Source: Hymenobacter sp. YIM 151500-1 (lineage in GTDB: Bacteria; Bacteroidota; Bacteroidia; Cytophagales; Hymenobacteraceae). Taken from it: a stretch of 64,000 nucleotides of DNA. The notes under the pieces were generated by a model. That model was given only the letters and a program-made list of their open reading frames with translations. It was not told the DNA's origin and did no database searches. The position numbers and the translations under genes are program-made. The stretch lies in NCBI RefSeq assembly GCF_025979885.1, contig NZ_CP110139.1:1612001-1676000 (forward strand), written 5' to 3'. Positions 1-7,886 of the stretch are shown here, in pieces (the stretch's first letter is position 1; each line of letters begins with the position of its first letter).

Positions 1-878
1 TGAACAAGATGGACCTGGTAGGCTACGACGAGGCCGTTTTCGCCCGCATTGCCACCGACTACGCCGCCCTCACCACCCACTTCCACCTGCCCGCCGCCAC
101 GGCCATTCCGCTCAGCGCCTTGCTCGGCGACAACGTGGTGAAGAAGTCGGCCCAGCTGCCCTGGTACACCGGCCCCAGCCTGCTGGAGCACCTGGAACGC
201 GTGCCCGGCGCCTCCGAAACGGCCGCCGCTTCCCGCTTTCAGGTGCAGTACGTCATCCGGCCCCAGACTGCCGAGCTGCCCGACTACCGCGGCTACGCCG
301 GCCAGGTGCTGAGCGGGCAGTACCGCCGCGGCCAGCGCGTGCGGGTGCTGCCCTCGGGCCTGGAGTCGGAGATTGAAGCCTTGGAAGTAAACCAGCAGGA
401 AGTAGAAACGGCCGTGGCCCCGCAGGCCGTGGTCATCCGGCTGCGCGACGATGTGGACGTGAGCCGCGGCGACTCGCTGGTGCCCGTCAGCAGCGAGGAG
501 GAGCCGACCCTCACGCGGGAGCTGGAAGCTACGCTGTGCTGGATGAGTGAGCAGCCCCTGTGGCCCGGCCGGAAGCTGCTGCTCCAGCACCACGCCGCCC
601 TGGTGAAGGCCGCCGTGCCGGCCATTCTCTACAAGGTGAACGTGCAGACCTTCAACCGCGCCGCCGCCGACTCGGCCCAGCTCAACGACATTGTGCGGGT
701 GCGCCTGAAAACCGCCCAGCCCCTGGCCGTGGACCTCTACCAGCACAACCGCGCCACCGGCTCCTTTATCCTGGTAGACGAGCTGAGCGGCGACACCGTA
801 GCCGCCGGCCTCGTCGAAGCCGCTAACTCGGAGTACTTCACTACTCCGGTTCAGCCGCCGGTGGTGTTTTCAATTTAG
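1..878 (+). CDS. cysN: Sulfate adenylyltransferase subunit 1 (CysN), C-terminal part
   Basis: The GTPase subunit of ATP sulfurylase, which with CysD activates sulfate to adenosine 5'-phosphosulfate in the cytoplasm. The gene enters from the left edge: codons from position 3 read N-K-M-D, the G4 guanine-specificity motif (NKxD) of translational-type GTPases, so the G1-G3 motifs lie outside the window. After the end of the G domain the protein continues into an EF-Tu-like beta-barrel domain (from about position 235) and a C-terminal barrel. The segment LPWYTGPSLLEHLE is typical of CysN. It opens the sulfur-assimilation block, all on the same strand. The visible part shows no kinase (CysC) fusion at the C-terminus. 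Confidence 0.95.
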   Translation, partial: NKMDLVGYDEAVFARIATDYAALTTHFHLPAATAIPLSALLGDNVVKKSAQLPWYTGPSLLEHLERVPGASETAAASRFQVQYVIRPQTAELPDYRGYAGQVLSGQYRRGQRVRVLPSGLESEIEALEVNQQEVETAVAPQAVVIRLRDDVDVSRGDSLVPVSSEEEPTLTRELEATLCWMSEQPLWPGRKLLLQHHAALVKAAVPAILYKVNVQTFNRAAADSAQLNDIVRVRLKTAQPLAVDLYQHNRATGSFILVDELSGDTVAAGLVEAANSEYFTTPVQPPVVFSI

Positions 879-893
879 AATGTCGTGAAGAAC

Positions 894-1016
894 GTCATGC
901 TGAGCTTGCCGAAGCATCTCTCCCGCTTCGTTGCGGATACCTGCTTTGAAGCTAACGATTGAGTTAGCCCCCGGTGGAGATGCTTCGACTGCGCCTCCGG
1001 CTGCGCTCAGCATGAC
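894..1016. repeat. Intergenic inverted repeat, family A (copy 1)
   Basis: The left arm begins GTCATGCTGAGCTTGCCGAA and the right arm ends CGCTCAGCATGAC, so the unit can fold into a long interrupted hairpin. It fills the gap between cysN and cobA. Related copies lie at 11341-11509, 34857-34963 and, diverged, 31332-31470. It is non-coding; the role is unknown. Confidence 0.75.
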
Positions 1017-1020
1017 CCCT

Positions 1021-1084
1021 CTTTTTCACTCACCACCTCACTACTCACCACTTCACCATCTCACCACTTCACCATCTCACCACC
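1021..1084. repeat. Degenerate 7-8-nt word repeat directly before cobA (type H)
   Basis: A C/T/A-rich run of near-repeats built on CACCATCT and CACCACTT, ending immediately before the cobA start codon. A G-rich counterpart of similar words (GTGAGAGGTGAGAC...) lies at 3766-3800, beyond cysJ, so the two runs flank the cobA-cysJ pair in inverted orientation. Whether they pair is inference. Confidence 0.5.
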
Positions 1085-1852
1085 ATGACCACTCCCCGCC
1101 TTACCGTTCTTGGCGCTGGTCCCGGCGACCCGGAGCTGCTCACGCTCAAGGGGGCGCGGGTGCTGGCGGAGGCCGACGTGGTGCTCTACGACGCCCTGGC
1201 CAACCGCACCCTGCTCGACCACGCCCGCCCCACGGCCCTGCTGGTGCCGGTGGGTAAGCGGCGCGGCATGCGCAGCCACGGGCAGGACGAAATCAACGCC
1301 CTCATCGTGGACTATGCCCGCCGCTACGGCCATGTGGTGCGCCTGAAGGGCGGCGACCCGTTCGTGTTCGGGCGGGGCCGCGAGGAAATGCTCTACGCCG
1401 AAGCTCACGGCCTGCTGACCGACTACGTGCCGGGCATCAGCAGCGCGGTAGCCGCCGCGGGCAGCGCGGGTATTCCGGTTACGCACCGGGGCTTGAGCGA
1501 AGGCTTTCGGGTGATTACGGCCACCACGGCTAGCGGGGAGCTGTCGGGCAGCATCGGAGAGGCGGCCCGCGACACGCGCGGTACCACCGTCATCCTGATG
1601 GGCTTGGGGGAGCTGCCGCGCATTGTGGCCGAGTTCTGCCGCCACGGCCACGCCGCCACGCCCGCCGCCATCATCCAGAACGGCACCCTGCCCCAGGCCC
1701 GCCTGGTGACGGGCTCGGTAGCCGAGTTGCCAGCTCGTGCCGCCGCCGCGGGTATTGAAGCCCCGGCCATCATCATTATCGGCGAAGTGGTGCGGCTGGC
1801 TACCCCGGAGAAGCTGGCCGAACTGCCGGCCCTGTACGCGGAGGTGGCGTGA
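1085..1852 (+). CDS. cobA: Uroporphyrinogen-III C-methyltransferase (SUMT)
   Basis: Transfers two methyl groups from S-adenosylmethionine to uroporphyrinogen III, giving precorrin-2, the first committed step to siroheme. The 255-residue protein is the usual length for a single-domain SUMT. Visible motifs are the N-terminal GAGPGDPELLTLKG (residues 10-23), RLKGGDPFVFGRGREE (86-101) and the PGISSA segment near 117. It lacks the Met8-like domain that enterobacterial CysG carries; that activity is encoded downstream at 9737-11245, fused to a permease. The placement between cysN and cysJ indicates that it supplies siroheme to the sulfite reductase rather than cobalamin synthesis. The ATG follows the word-repeat run directly. 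Confidence 0.95.
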   Translation: MTTPRLTVLGAGPGDPELLTLKGARVLAEADVVLYDALANRTLLDHARPTALLVPVGKRRGMRSHGQDEINALIVDYARRYGHVVRLKGGDPFVFGRGREEMLYAEAHGLLTDYVPGISSAVAAAGSAGIPVTHRGLSEGFRVITATTASGELSGSIGEAARDTRGTTVILMGLGELPRIVAEFCRHGHAATPAAIIQNGTLPQARLVTGSVAELPARAAAAGIEAPAIIIIGEVVRLATPEKLAELPALYAEVA

Positions 1853-1945
1853 AGCCAGAACCGTCAGCCATCAACCAGCGCCAACCCTACGACTAGCCCT
1901 AGAACCAGTCCTGCCCCCTTTCCCACTGCCAGAAACCTCCATCCC

Positions 1946-3763
1946 ATGTCTATTCTTTCACCTTCTCCCACTCTGCCTGTCGGGTTTGATGACGAGTCGT
2001 TGCAGCGGCTCACGTCGGGCCTGACGGACCAGCAGCTCATCTGGCTAAGCGGCTACTTGTACGGCCGGGCAGCGGCGCCGGGCCCGGCGCCGCTGCCCGG
2101 CGTCGCTGCCCCGGCTGCGGCGGCCGATTCAGCGGGCCGGCTGACCATCCTATTCGGCTCGCAGACCGGCAACAGCAAGAAGGCGGCGGGCCTGGTGGCC
2201 GAGGCGGCCCGCCAGCGCGGCCTTACGCCCACGGTGCGCGACATGAACGACTACCCGACCAAGGAGCTGCAACACGAGCGGCAGCTGCTCATCATAGTCA
2301 GCACCCAGGGGGAGGGCGACCCGCCGATGGCGGCCGAGGAGCTGCACCAGTTTCTGCTCAGCAAGCGCGCCCCCAAGCTGCCGGAGCTGCGCTACGCCGT
2401 GCTGGCCCTCGGCGACAAAAGCTACCTGCAATTCTGCCAGACCGGCTTCGAGTTCGACCAACGCCTGGCCGAGTTGGGTGCCCAGCGCCTGGCTGAGCGG
2501 GTAGATTGCGACGTGAGCTTTGAAAACGAAGCCCGGCAGTGGGCCGCTCAGGTGCTGGGCCAGCTCACGCCCGCCACTCCTGTCCGCCCCGACGTGGCCG
2601 TGCGGGCCGAGGCGCCGGCTGCCCCCGCGGCCGTAGCCGAGCCGGTGGAGTATTCTCATGAGCGGCCATTTGAAGCGGAGCTGCTGGAAAAGATTCAACT
2701 GAACGGCCGGGGCTCCGACAAGGAAACTTACCACCTGGAATTTTCGCTGGCCGGCTCCGGCATCCGCTACGAAGCCGGCGACGCCCTGCTGGTGCAGCCC
2801 ATCAATCACCAGCCGCTGGTGCAGGAAGTGCTCCAAGCCGTCCGGCTGCCGGCTGATGCGCCTGTGCAGCTGGGCGGCGCCGAGCTGGACCTGGGCACGG
2901 CCCTGACGGAGCGGCTGGAGCTGTCGGTGCTGACGCGCGACGTGCTGGAGCGGTACGCCGCCGTGGCCCCGCAGCACCCGCAGCTGCGCGAGGTGCTGGA
3001 CCTGAAAGCCCAGCTGCCCGCCTACCTCTACGGCCGCGACGTGGCCGACCTGCTCCGGGAGTTTCCGCTGGAGCTGTCGGGGCAGCAGTTGGCGGCGGTG
3101 CTGCGGCCCCTGCCGGCGCGGGCCTACTCCATTGCCTCTTCCCTGCTGGCCCACCCCGACGAGGTGCACCTCACGGTGGGCAAGGTGCGCTACCAGGCCC
3201 ACGGCCGCCACAAGCAGGGCGCCTGCTCGGGCCACCTGGCCGACCAGCTGGCCCCCGGCGACTTGGCCAGGGTGTGGGTAGACCGCAACGAGTACTTCAA
3301 GCTGCCCCAGGACCCCGGCACCGGCATCATCATGGTGGGCGCGGGCACGGGGGTGGCACCGTTCCGGGCGTTTGTGGAGGAGCGGGTCGAGACGGGCGCC
3401 ACGGGCCAGAACTGGCTGGTGTTCGGCAACCCCCACTTCACTACCGACTTCCTGTACCAGCTGGAGTGGCAGCAGCACCTCAAGCGCGGCGCCCTCTCGC
3501 GCCTCGATGTAGCCTTCTCCCGCGACCAGGCCGAGAAAATCTACATCCAGCACCGCCTGCTGGAGCAAAGCCGGCGCGTATTCGACCAGTTAGAAAACGG
3601 GGCCCACTTCTACGTGTGCGGCGACAAGAACCGCATGGCCGCCGACGTGCAGCAGGCTCTGCTGCGCATCATCGCCCAGGAAAGCGGCCAGGGTGACGAC
3701 TACGCCGCGGAGTACCTGCGGCAGCTTCGGAAGTCGCGGCGGTACCTGGAGGATGTGTATTGA
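1946..3763 (+). CDS. cysJ: Assimilatory sulfite reductase flavoprotein subunit (CysJ)
   Basis: Carries electrons from NADPH through FAD and FMN to the siroheme subunit CysI for the six-electron reduction of sulfite to sulfide. At 605 residues it has the standard length. After an N-terminal segment with an Ala/Pro-rich linker (about 41-62), a flavodoxin domain starts with the FMN phosphate loop GSQTGNS (71-77). The FAD-binding module carries RAYSIASS (near 391), and the NADP ferredoxin-reductase-like part carries GAGTGVAPFRAF (near 466). The protein ends in the conserved RKSRRYLEDVY, where the terminal aromatic residue is typical of the family. Its partner cysI lies about 4.1 kb downstream, separated by a TonB receptor gene and a DUF2490 gene. 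Confidence 0.95.
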   Translation: MSILSPSPTLPVGFDDESLQRLTSGLTDQQLIWLSGYLYGRAAAPGPAPLPGVAAPAAAADSAGRLTILFGSQTGNSKKAAGLVAEAARQRGLTPTVRDMNDYPTKELQHERQLLIIVSTQGEGDPPMAAEELHQFLLSKRAPKLPELRYAVLALGDKSYLQFCQTGFEFDQRLAELGAQRLAERVDCDVSFENEARQWAAQVLGQLTPATPVRPDVAVRAEAPAAPAAVAEPVEYSHERPFEAELLEKIQLNGRGSDKETYHLEFSLAGSGIRYEAGDALLVQPINHQPLVQEVLQAVRLPADAPVQLGGAELDLGTALTERLELSVLTRDVLERYAAVAPQHPQLREVLDLKAQLPAYLYGRDVADLLREFPLELSGQQLAAVLRPLPARAYSIASSLLAHPDEVHLTVGKVRYQAHGRHKQGACSGHLADQLAPGDLARVWVDRNEYFKLPQDPGTGIIMVGAGTGVAPFRAFVEERVETGATGQNWLVFGNPHFTTDFLYQLEWQQHLKRGALSRLDVAFSRDQAEKIYIQHRLLEQSRRVFDQLENGAHFYVCGDKNRMAADVQQALLRIIAQESGQGDDYAAEYLRQLRKSRRYLEDVY

Positions 3764-4067
3764 TTTTTTAGAAGTGAGAGGTGAGACATGAGAAGTGATA
3801 CTTTTCATAGCACCCTGAATGTCAGCCTCATCGAGCGTCCTCGCAGCCGAAGCGGGATACCCTACGACCCACACCCAGATTCCTCGCTTCGCTCGGAATG
3901 ACAATCACCCCTTCACCAGCCATGACCACCGCCTTTTCACAACGATGTTGTAGCTGCCGCTGATAGCGGCGGCTGCGCCCGAAGCGCGGCGGTACGGGCC
4001 CTGCCTGCTCTGCCCGTGCCATCCTGCTACTACACCAACTACCTCCTAAAAAACAGCTTATTACATC
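3764..4067. other. Gap with repeats between cysJ and the TonB receptor
   Basis: No gene is supported. Positions 3766-3800 carry G-rich degenerate words (GTGAGAGGTGAGACATGAGA). Around 3830-3901 is a copy of a dispersed intergenic unit ending TTCGCTCGGAATGACA. Two small perfect palindromes follow near 3951-3975 (ACAACGATGTTGT and GCCGCTGATAGCGGC). No clear TAnnTTTG box or riboswitch-like conserved core was seen ahead of the receptor. Confidence 0.5.
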
Positions 4068-6968
4068 ATGAAGCAGCTATCCGCTTCCCTGCTAATACCG
4101 GCGCTGGTAGTGGCCAGTGCCTCATCCTTGCACGCCCAGGATGCTTTGCTTTCCATCAGTGGCACAGTCCGCGAGAAGGGTACCCAGCAGGTCCTGCCCG
4201 GCGTCAGCGTGTCGGTGAAGGGCAGCACGGCGGGCACGCTCAGCGACGAAAACGGGCAGTTTGCCTTGAAAGCCAAGCTACGGTTTCCGTTTACGCTCGT
4301 CTTCAACATCCTCGGCTACGAGGCGCGGGAGCTGGAAATTGCCAGCGGCAGCCAGCCCATTGCCGTGCAGCTGGAGTCGAAGGCCATTGCCGTGAACGAG
4401 GTGGTGGTGTCGGCCTCGCGGGTGGAGGAAAGCCGGCTGACCTCGCCGGTAGCCATTGAAAAGCTCGACATCCGGGCCATCAAGGAAACGCCGGCGCCCA
4501 GCTTCTACGACGCCCTCGAAAACGTGAAGGGCGTGCAGATGACCACCAGCTCGCTCACCTTCAAGGTGCCCAACAGCCGGGGCTTCAACATCCCGAACAA
4601 CTTCCGCTTTATGCAGCTCGTGGATGGCGTGGACATGCAGGCGGCTACCCTGGGCGTGCCCCTGGGCAACGCCATCGGGCCTACGGAGCTGGACATTGCC
4701 AGCGTGGAAATCACGCCCGGCGCGGCCTCGGCCCTCTACGGCATGAACGCCATCAACGGCATGGCCAACCTTAGCACCAAAAGCCCCTTCACCTACCAGG
4801 GCCTGAGCGTGTACCAGAAGCTGGGCGTGAACCACGTGGACGGGCGCGACCGGGACCCCAGCCTGCTCACGGAGTCGGCGGTGCGCTGGGCCCAGGCCCT
4901 GGGCAAGGCCGGCCGGTGGGCCTACAAGGTGAACCTGAGCTACCTGCGCGGCACCGACTGGCTGGCCGACACCCAAACCGACCAGAACCCGCAAAACTTG
5001 CCCTCGGCCAACCCCCGCTTTCCGGAGCTGAGCGGGGCCAGCAACCCCGCCGCCGACCTCTGGAACCGCTACGGCGACGACAACGCCGGCAACGTGGCCA
5101 TTACCATTCCCTACAACGGCCGCACCGAAACCTTTAACGTGCGCCGCACCGGCTACTACGAGCGGGACCTGGCCAACCCCACCGTGCGCAACATCAAAGC
5201 CGACGCCAGCCTGCACTACAAGCTCACCGACAAGCTAGAGCTGGCCTACGGCTACCGGTTTGGGCTGATGGACGGGGTGTTTCAGCGCGGCAACAAGATT
5301 CAGCTGGATGGCGTGACGGTGAGCAGCCACAAGCTGGAGCTGCGTGGCCAGGACTTCACGGCCCGCGCCTACCTGCTGCTGGAAAACACCGGCGACTCCT
5401 ACAACCTCAACCCCCTGGCCCTCAACCTGGACCTGCAAAACGGCTCCAACGCCGCCTGGGGCTCCCGGTTCCGCACGGCTCTGCAAGGCCAGCTGGGCGC
5501 TGGGGCCAGCCTGCCCGACGCCATGCGCCAGGCCCGCACCGCCGCCGACCAGGGCCGGGCCGTGCCGGGCACGCCGGAGTTTGCGGCTCTCAAACAGCAG
5601 ATTATCAAAACCAACAATTGGGACAGCGGCGTGAACGTGCCGGGCGCGCCCGTGCCCGGCGGGGCGGCCCTCATCCAGCGCAGCCGCACCTACCACACCG
5701 ACTTTCTGTGGAACCTGGGCCCGCGGGTGCGCTTTGCCGACGTGGTGGTGGGCGCCGATGCTCGCCTGTACGAAGTCATTCCCGACGGCAACAACTTCGT
5801 GGACTTCAGCCGGCCCCTAAGCGAACGGACCACGCCCGGCGGCCGCAACCAGTACTACCAGAAAATCGGGGGCTTCGGGCAGCTCACCCGGCGCCTGCTC
5901 CAGGACCGCCTGAAGCTGACGGCCTCCCTGCGCCTGGACTACAACCCCGAGTTCAGCCCCAAGCTGAACCCGCGCGTGGCGGCCGTGTACACGGTGGCGG
6001 CCCACCATCACCTGCGCGCCTCTTACCAGAACGGCTGGCGCTTCCCCTCGTTGTTTGAGGCCTTGTCGTTTGTGAACAACGGCAACGTGCGCCGGGTGGG
6101 CGGCCTGGCCCGCGTAAACCGGGGCCTCAACTACCTCGACAACTCTTACACCCTGGCGTCGATTTCGACTTTTAACGCGGCCGTGAATGCCTACGTGGCC
6201 GCCAACGCTGGCACCACGGCCCAGCAGGCCGCGTTGCGCCCCGAAATCCGGGAGCGGCTGCAAGTGGCCAACCTGACTACCCAGGAGCCCGAGCAAATCA
6301 ACGCCTACGAGGTGGGCTACCGCAGCGTGCTGCTCGACAACCGCCTGTCCATCGACGCCGACGCCTACTACAACATCTACTCCGGCTTTCTGGGGCAGGT
6401 GGAGGTGAGCGTGCCCAAAAACGCCGCCGGCCAGCAGGTAGGCGTGGGCTCCGACGAGGCCGTGCTGGCGGCCCTGGCCACCAACCGCGCCACCCGCCAG
6501 GACCGGTACCGCGTGTACACCAACGCCCGCAACCGGTACCGCAGCTACGGCTCCACGCTGGGCCTGACCTACAACTTCTACCAGAAATTCACGCTCGGCG
6601 GCAACGTCAACTTCAACGACATTTCCGACAACCAGCAGGCCGACATCTTCGTGACCGGCTTCAACACCCCGCGCTGGGTAACCAACCTGAGCTTCGGCAA
6701 CCGCGAAGTAGTGCCCAACCTGGGCTTCAACGTGGTGTGGCGCTACCAGACCAGCTTCCAGTGGGAAAGCCCCCTGGCCAACGGCCGGGTGCCCGCCTTC
6801 CAGACCCTGGATGCCCAGGTGAACCTGCGCGTGCCAGCGCTGAAGTCGACCGTGAAAGTGGGTGGCACCAACCTGCTCAACAACCGCTACTACCAGTACG
6901 CGGCCGGCCCCACCATCGGGGGGCTGTACTACGTGGCCCTCACGTTTGACAACACCGTGCTCCGCTAG
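4068..6968 (+). CDS. TonB-dependent outer-membrane receptor with carboxypeptidase-regulatory N-terminal domain
   Basis: A 966-residue outer-membrane receptor expected to import a ligand using TonB-ExbBD energy. A signal peptide (about 1-23, ending LHAQ) is followed by a CarboxypepD_reg-like beta-sandwich (ISGTVREKGTQQVLPGVSVS..., about 29-105). A short stretch containing NEVVVSASRVEE leads into the plug domain (about 125-245, with PGAASALYGMNAINGMAN), then a long beta-barrel. No SusD-like partner is adjacent, so a polysaccharide-utilisation role is not suggested. It is co-oriented and lies between cysJ and cysI, followed by a DUF2490 gene. This hints at uptake of a sulfur source or of a metal/siroheme-related ligand (inference); the ligand cannot be read from the sequence. 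Confidence 0.9.
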   Translation: MKQLSASLLIPALVVASASSLHAQDALLSISGTVREKGTQQVLPGVSVSVKGSTAGTLSDENGQFALKAKLRFPFTLVFNILGYEARELEIASGSQPIAVQLESKAIAVNEVVVSASRVEESRLTSPVAIEKLDIRAIKETPAPSFYDALENVKGVQMTTSSLTFKVPNSRGFNIPNNFRFMQLVDGVDMQAATLGVPLGNAIGPTELDIASVEITPGAASALYGMNAINGMANLSTKSPFTYQGLSVYQKLGVNHVDGRDRDPSLLTESAVRWAQALGKAGRWAYKVNLSYLRGTDWLADTQTDQNPQNLPSANPRFPELSGASNPAADLWNRYGDDNAGNVAITIPYNGRTETFNVRRTGYYERDLANPTVRNIKADASLHYKLTDKLELAYGYRFGLMDGVFQRGNKIQLDGVTVSSHKLELRGQDFTARAYLLLENTGDSYNLNPLALNLDLQNGSNAAWGSRFRTALQGQLGAGASLPDAMRQARTAADQGRAVPGTPEFAALKQQIIKTNNWDSGVNVPGAPVPGGAALIQRSRTYHTDFLWNLGPRVRFADVVVGADARLYEVIPDGNNFVDFSRPLSERTTPGGRNQYYQKIGGFGQLTRRLLQDRLKLTASLRLDYNPEFSPKLNPRVAAVYTVAAHHHLRASYQNGWRFPSLFEALSFVNNGNVRRVGGLARVNRGLNYLDNSYTLASISTFNAAVNAYVAANAGTTAQQAALRPEIRERLQVANLTTQEPEQINAYEVGYRSVLLDNRLSIDADAYYNIYSGFLGQVEVSVPKNAAGQQVGVGSDEAVLAALATNRATRQDRYRVYTNARNRYRSYGSTLGLTYNFYQKFTLGGNVNFNDISDNQQADIFVTGFNTPRWVTNLSFGNREVVPNLGFNVVWRYQTSFQWESPLANGRVPAFQTLDAQVNLRVPALKSTVKVGGTNLLNNRYYQYAAGPTIGGLYYVALTFDNTVLR

Positions 6969-6970
6969 AT

Positions 6971-7095
6971 GCCTCACCCCAACCCCTCTTCGAGAGAGGG
7001 GCTCTAACTCTAGTTTTTAAAGCTTACTAGGGTTTAGAACTAGCTAAAATTTAGAGCTAGAGCCCCTCTCCCCCGGAGAGGGGTTGGGGTGAGGC
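6971..7095. repeat. Intergenic inverted repeat, family B (copy 1)
   Basis: Perfect 19-bp outer arms at 6971-6989 (GCCTCACCCCAACCCCTCT) and 7077-7095, with an AT-richer centre that itself contains CTAGAGC/GCTCTAA words. It begins 3 bases after the receptor stop codon and can act as a strong RNA hairpin. Related units occur at 9613-9715, 53800-53903, 58759-58889 and 62224-62449. Confidence 0.8.
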
Positions 7096-7114
7096 AACAC
7101 AACTAAAGCTACCG

Positions 7115-7882
7115 ATGAAACGCTTACTTCCCCTTGTCTCCCTCCTACTGCTGCTGGCCGGGCCTGCCCTGGCCCAGAAACAGTACGTGCGCCAGCAGCA
7201 AACCTGGGTGGGCGTGTTCAACCAAACGCGGTTTGCGCCGCGCTGGGGCACCTGGACCGACCTGCACCTGCGCCTGCACGAGCGGTTTGTGCAGGATGTG
7301 TTCCAAGGCATAGCGCGGGTGGGCCTCACCTACTACCTCACCGACGACGTGCGCCTGACTGCCGGCTACGCCTACGTGCACCACTTCCCGGAGGGCGCGC
7401 GCCGCGTCAGCCAGGCCGAGCACCGGCCCTGGCAGCAGGTGCAGTGGTTTACGAAGTTTCCGCAGGCCCGCCTCATGCAGTGGGTGCGGCTGGAGGAGCG
7501 GTTTCGGCGCACCATCCGGGAGCAGCAGCCCACCGACGAGTTTGACTTCAACTACCGCGTCCGCTACAACGCGGCCCTGTTCGTGCCCCTGACCAAGCGG
7601 GGCTTCGAACCGGGCGGCCTGCAATTTCTGCTCAACAATGAGGTGATGATGAATTTCGGCCGGGAGATTCGCCTGAACTACTTCGACCAGAACCGGCTGT
7701 TTGCGGGCGTGGTGTACCAACTCAACCGGCACGCCCAGCTGCACGGCGGCTACATGCACCTGTTTCAGCAGCTGCCCGCCGGCAGCACCTACCGCAACCA
7801 GCACACCATCCGGCTTTTTTACTTCCACAACCTTGACCTGCGGCCCACCCCGCCGCCCGTCCCTTCTCCTTCCGCCCCCTAG
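7115..7882 (+). CDS. DUF2490 domain-containing secreted/outer-membrane protein
   Basis: A 255-residue protein with a clear signal peptide (about 1-20, LLLLLAGPALAQ). The body is rich in aromatic and alternating residues (for example FNQTRFAPRWGTWTDLHLRL), compatible with an outer-membrane beta-barrel as proposed for DUF2490 proteins. Their function is unknown. It follows the TonB receptor and ends four bases before the cysI start, so cotranscription with cysI is likely. The proline-rich C-terminal tail (PTPPPVPSPSAP) is low complexity. A role with the receptor in outer-membrane transport is inference from position only. Confidence 0.75.
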   Translation: MKRLLPLVSLLLLLAGPALAQKQYVRQQQTWVGVFNQTRFAPRWGTWTDLHLRLHERFVQDVFQGIARVGLTYYLTDDVRLTAGYAYVHHFPEGARRVSQAEHRPWQQVQWFTKFPQARLMQWVRLEERFRRTIREQQPTDEFDFNYRVRYNAALFVPLTKRGFEPGGLQFLLNNEVMMNFGREIRLNYFDQNRLFAGVVYQLNRHAQLHGGYMHLFQQLPAGSTYRNQHTIRLFYFHNLDLRPTPPPVPSPSAP

Positions 7883-7886
7883 TCTC

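Noticed and set aside
1085..1852. Cobalamin pathway assignment for cobA, and a riboswitch ahead of the receptor
   Set aside because: Neighbours are sulfite reductase genes, so siroheme is the likely product; no cobalamin- or other riboswitch core was recognised at 3764-4067.
2150..3568. Long minus-strand open frame (472 codons) opposite cysJ
   Set aside because: Antisense shadow of a GC-rich gene; the product is His/Gly/Gln-rich low-complexity sequence with no fold-like pattern.
4068..7882. SusC/SusD-type polysaccharide-utilisation pair
   Set aside because: The gene after the receptor is DUF2490, not a SusD-like lipoprotein, and no glycoside hydrolase is nearby.
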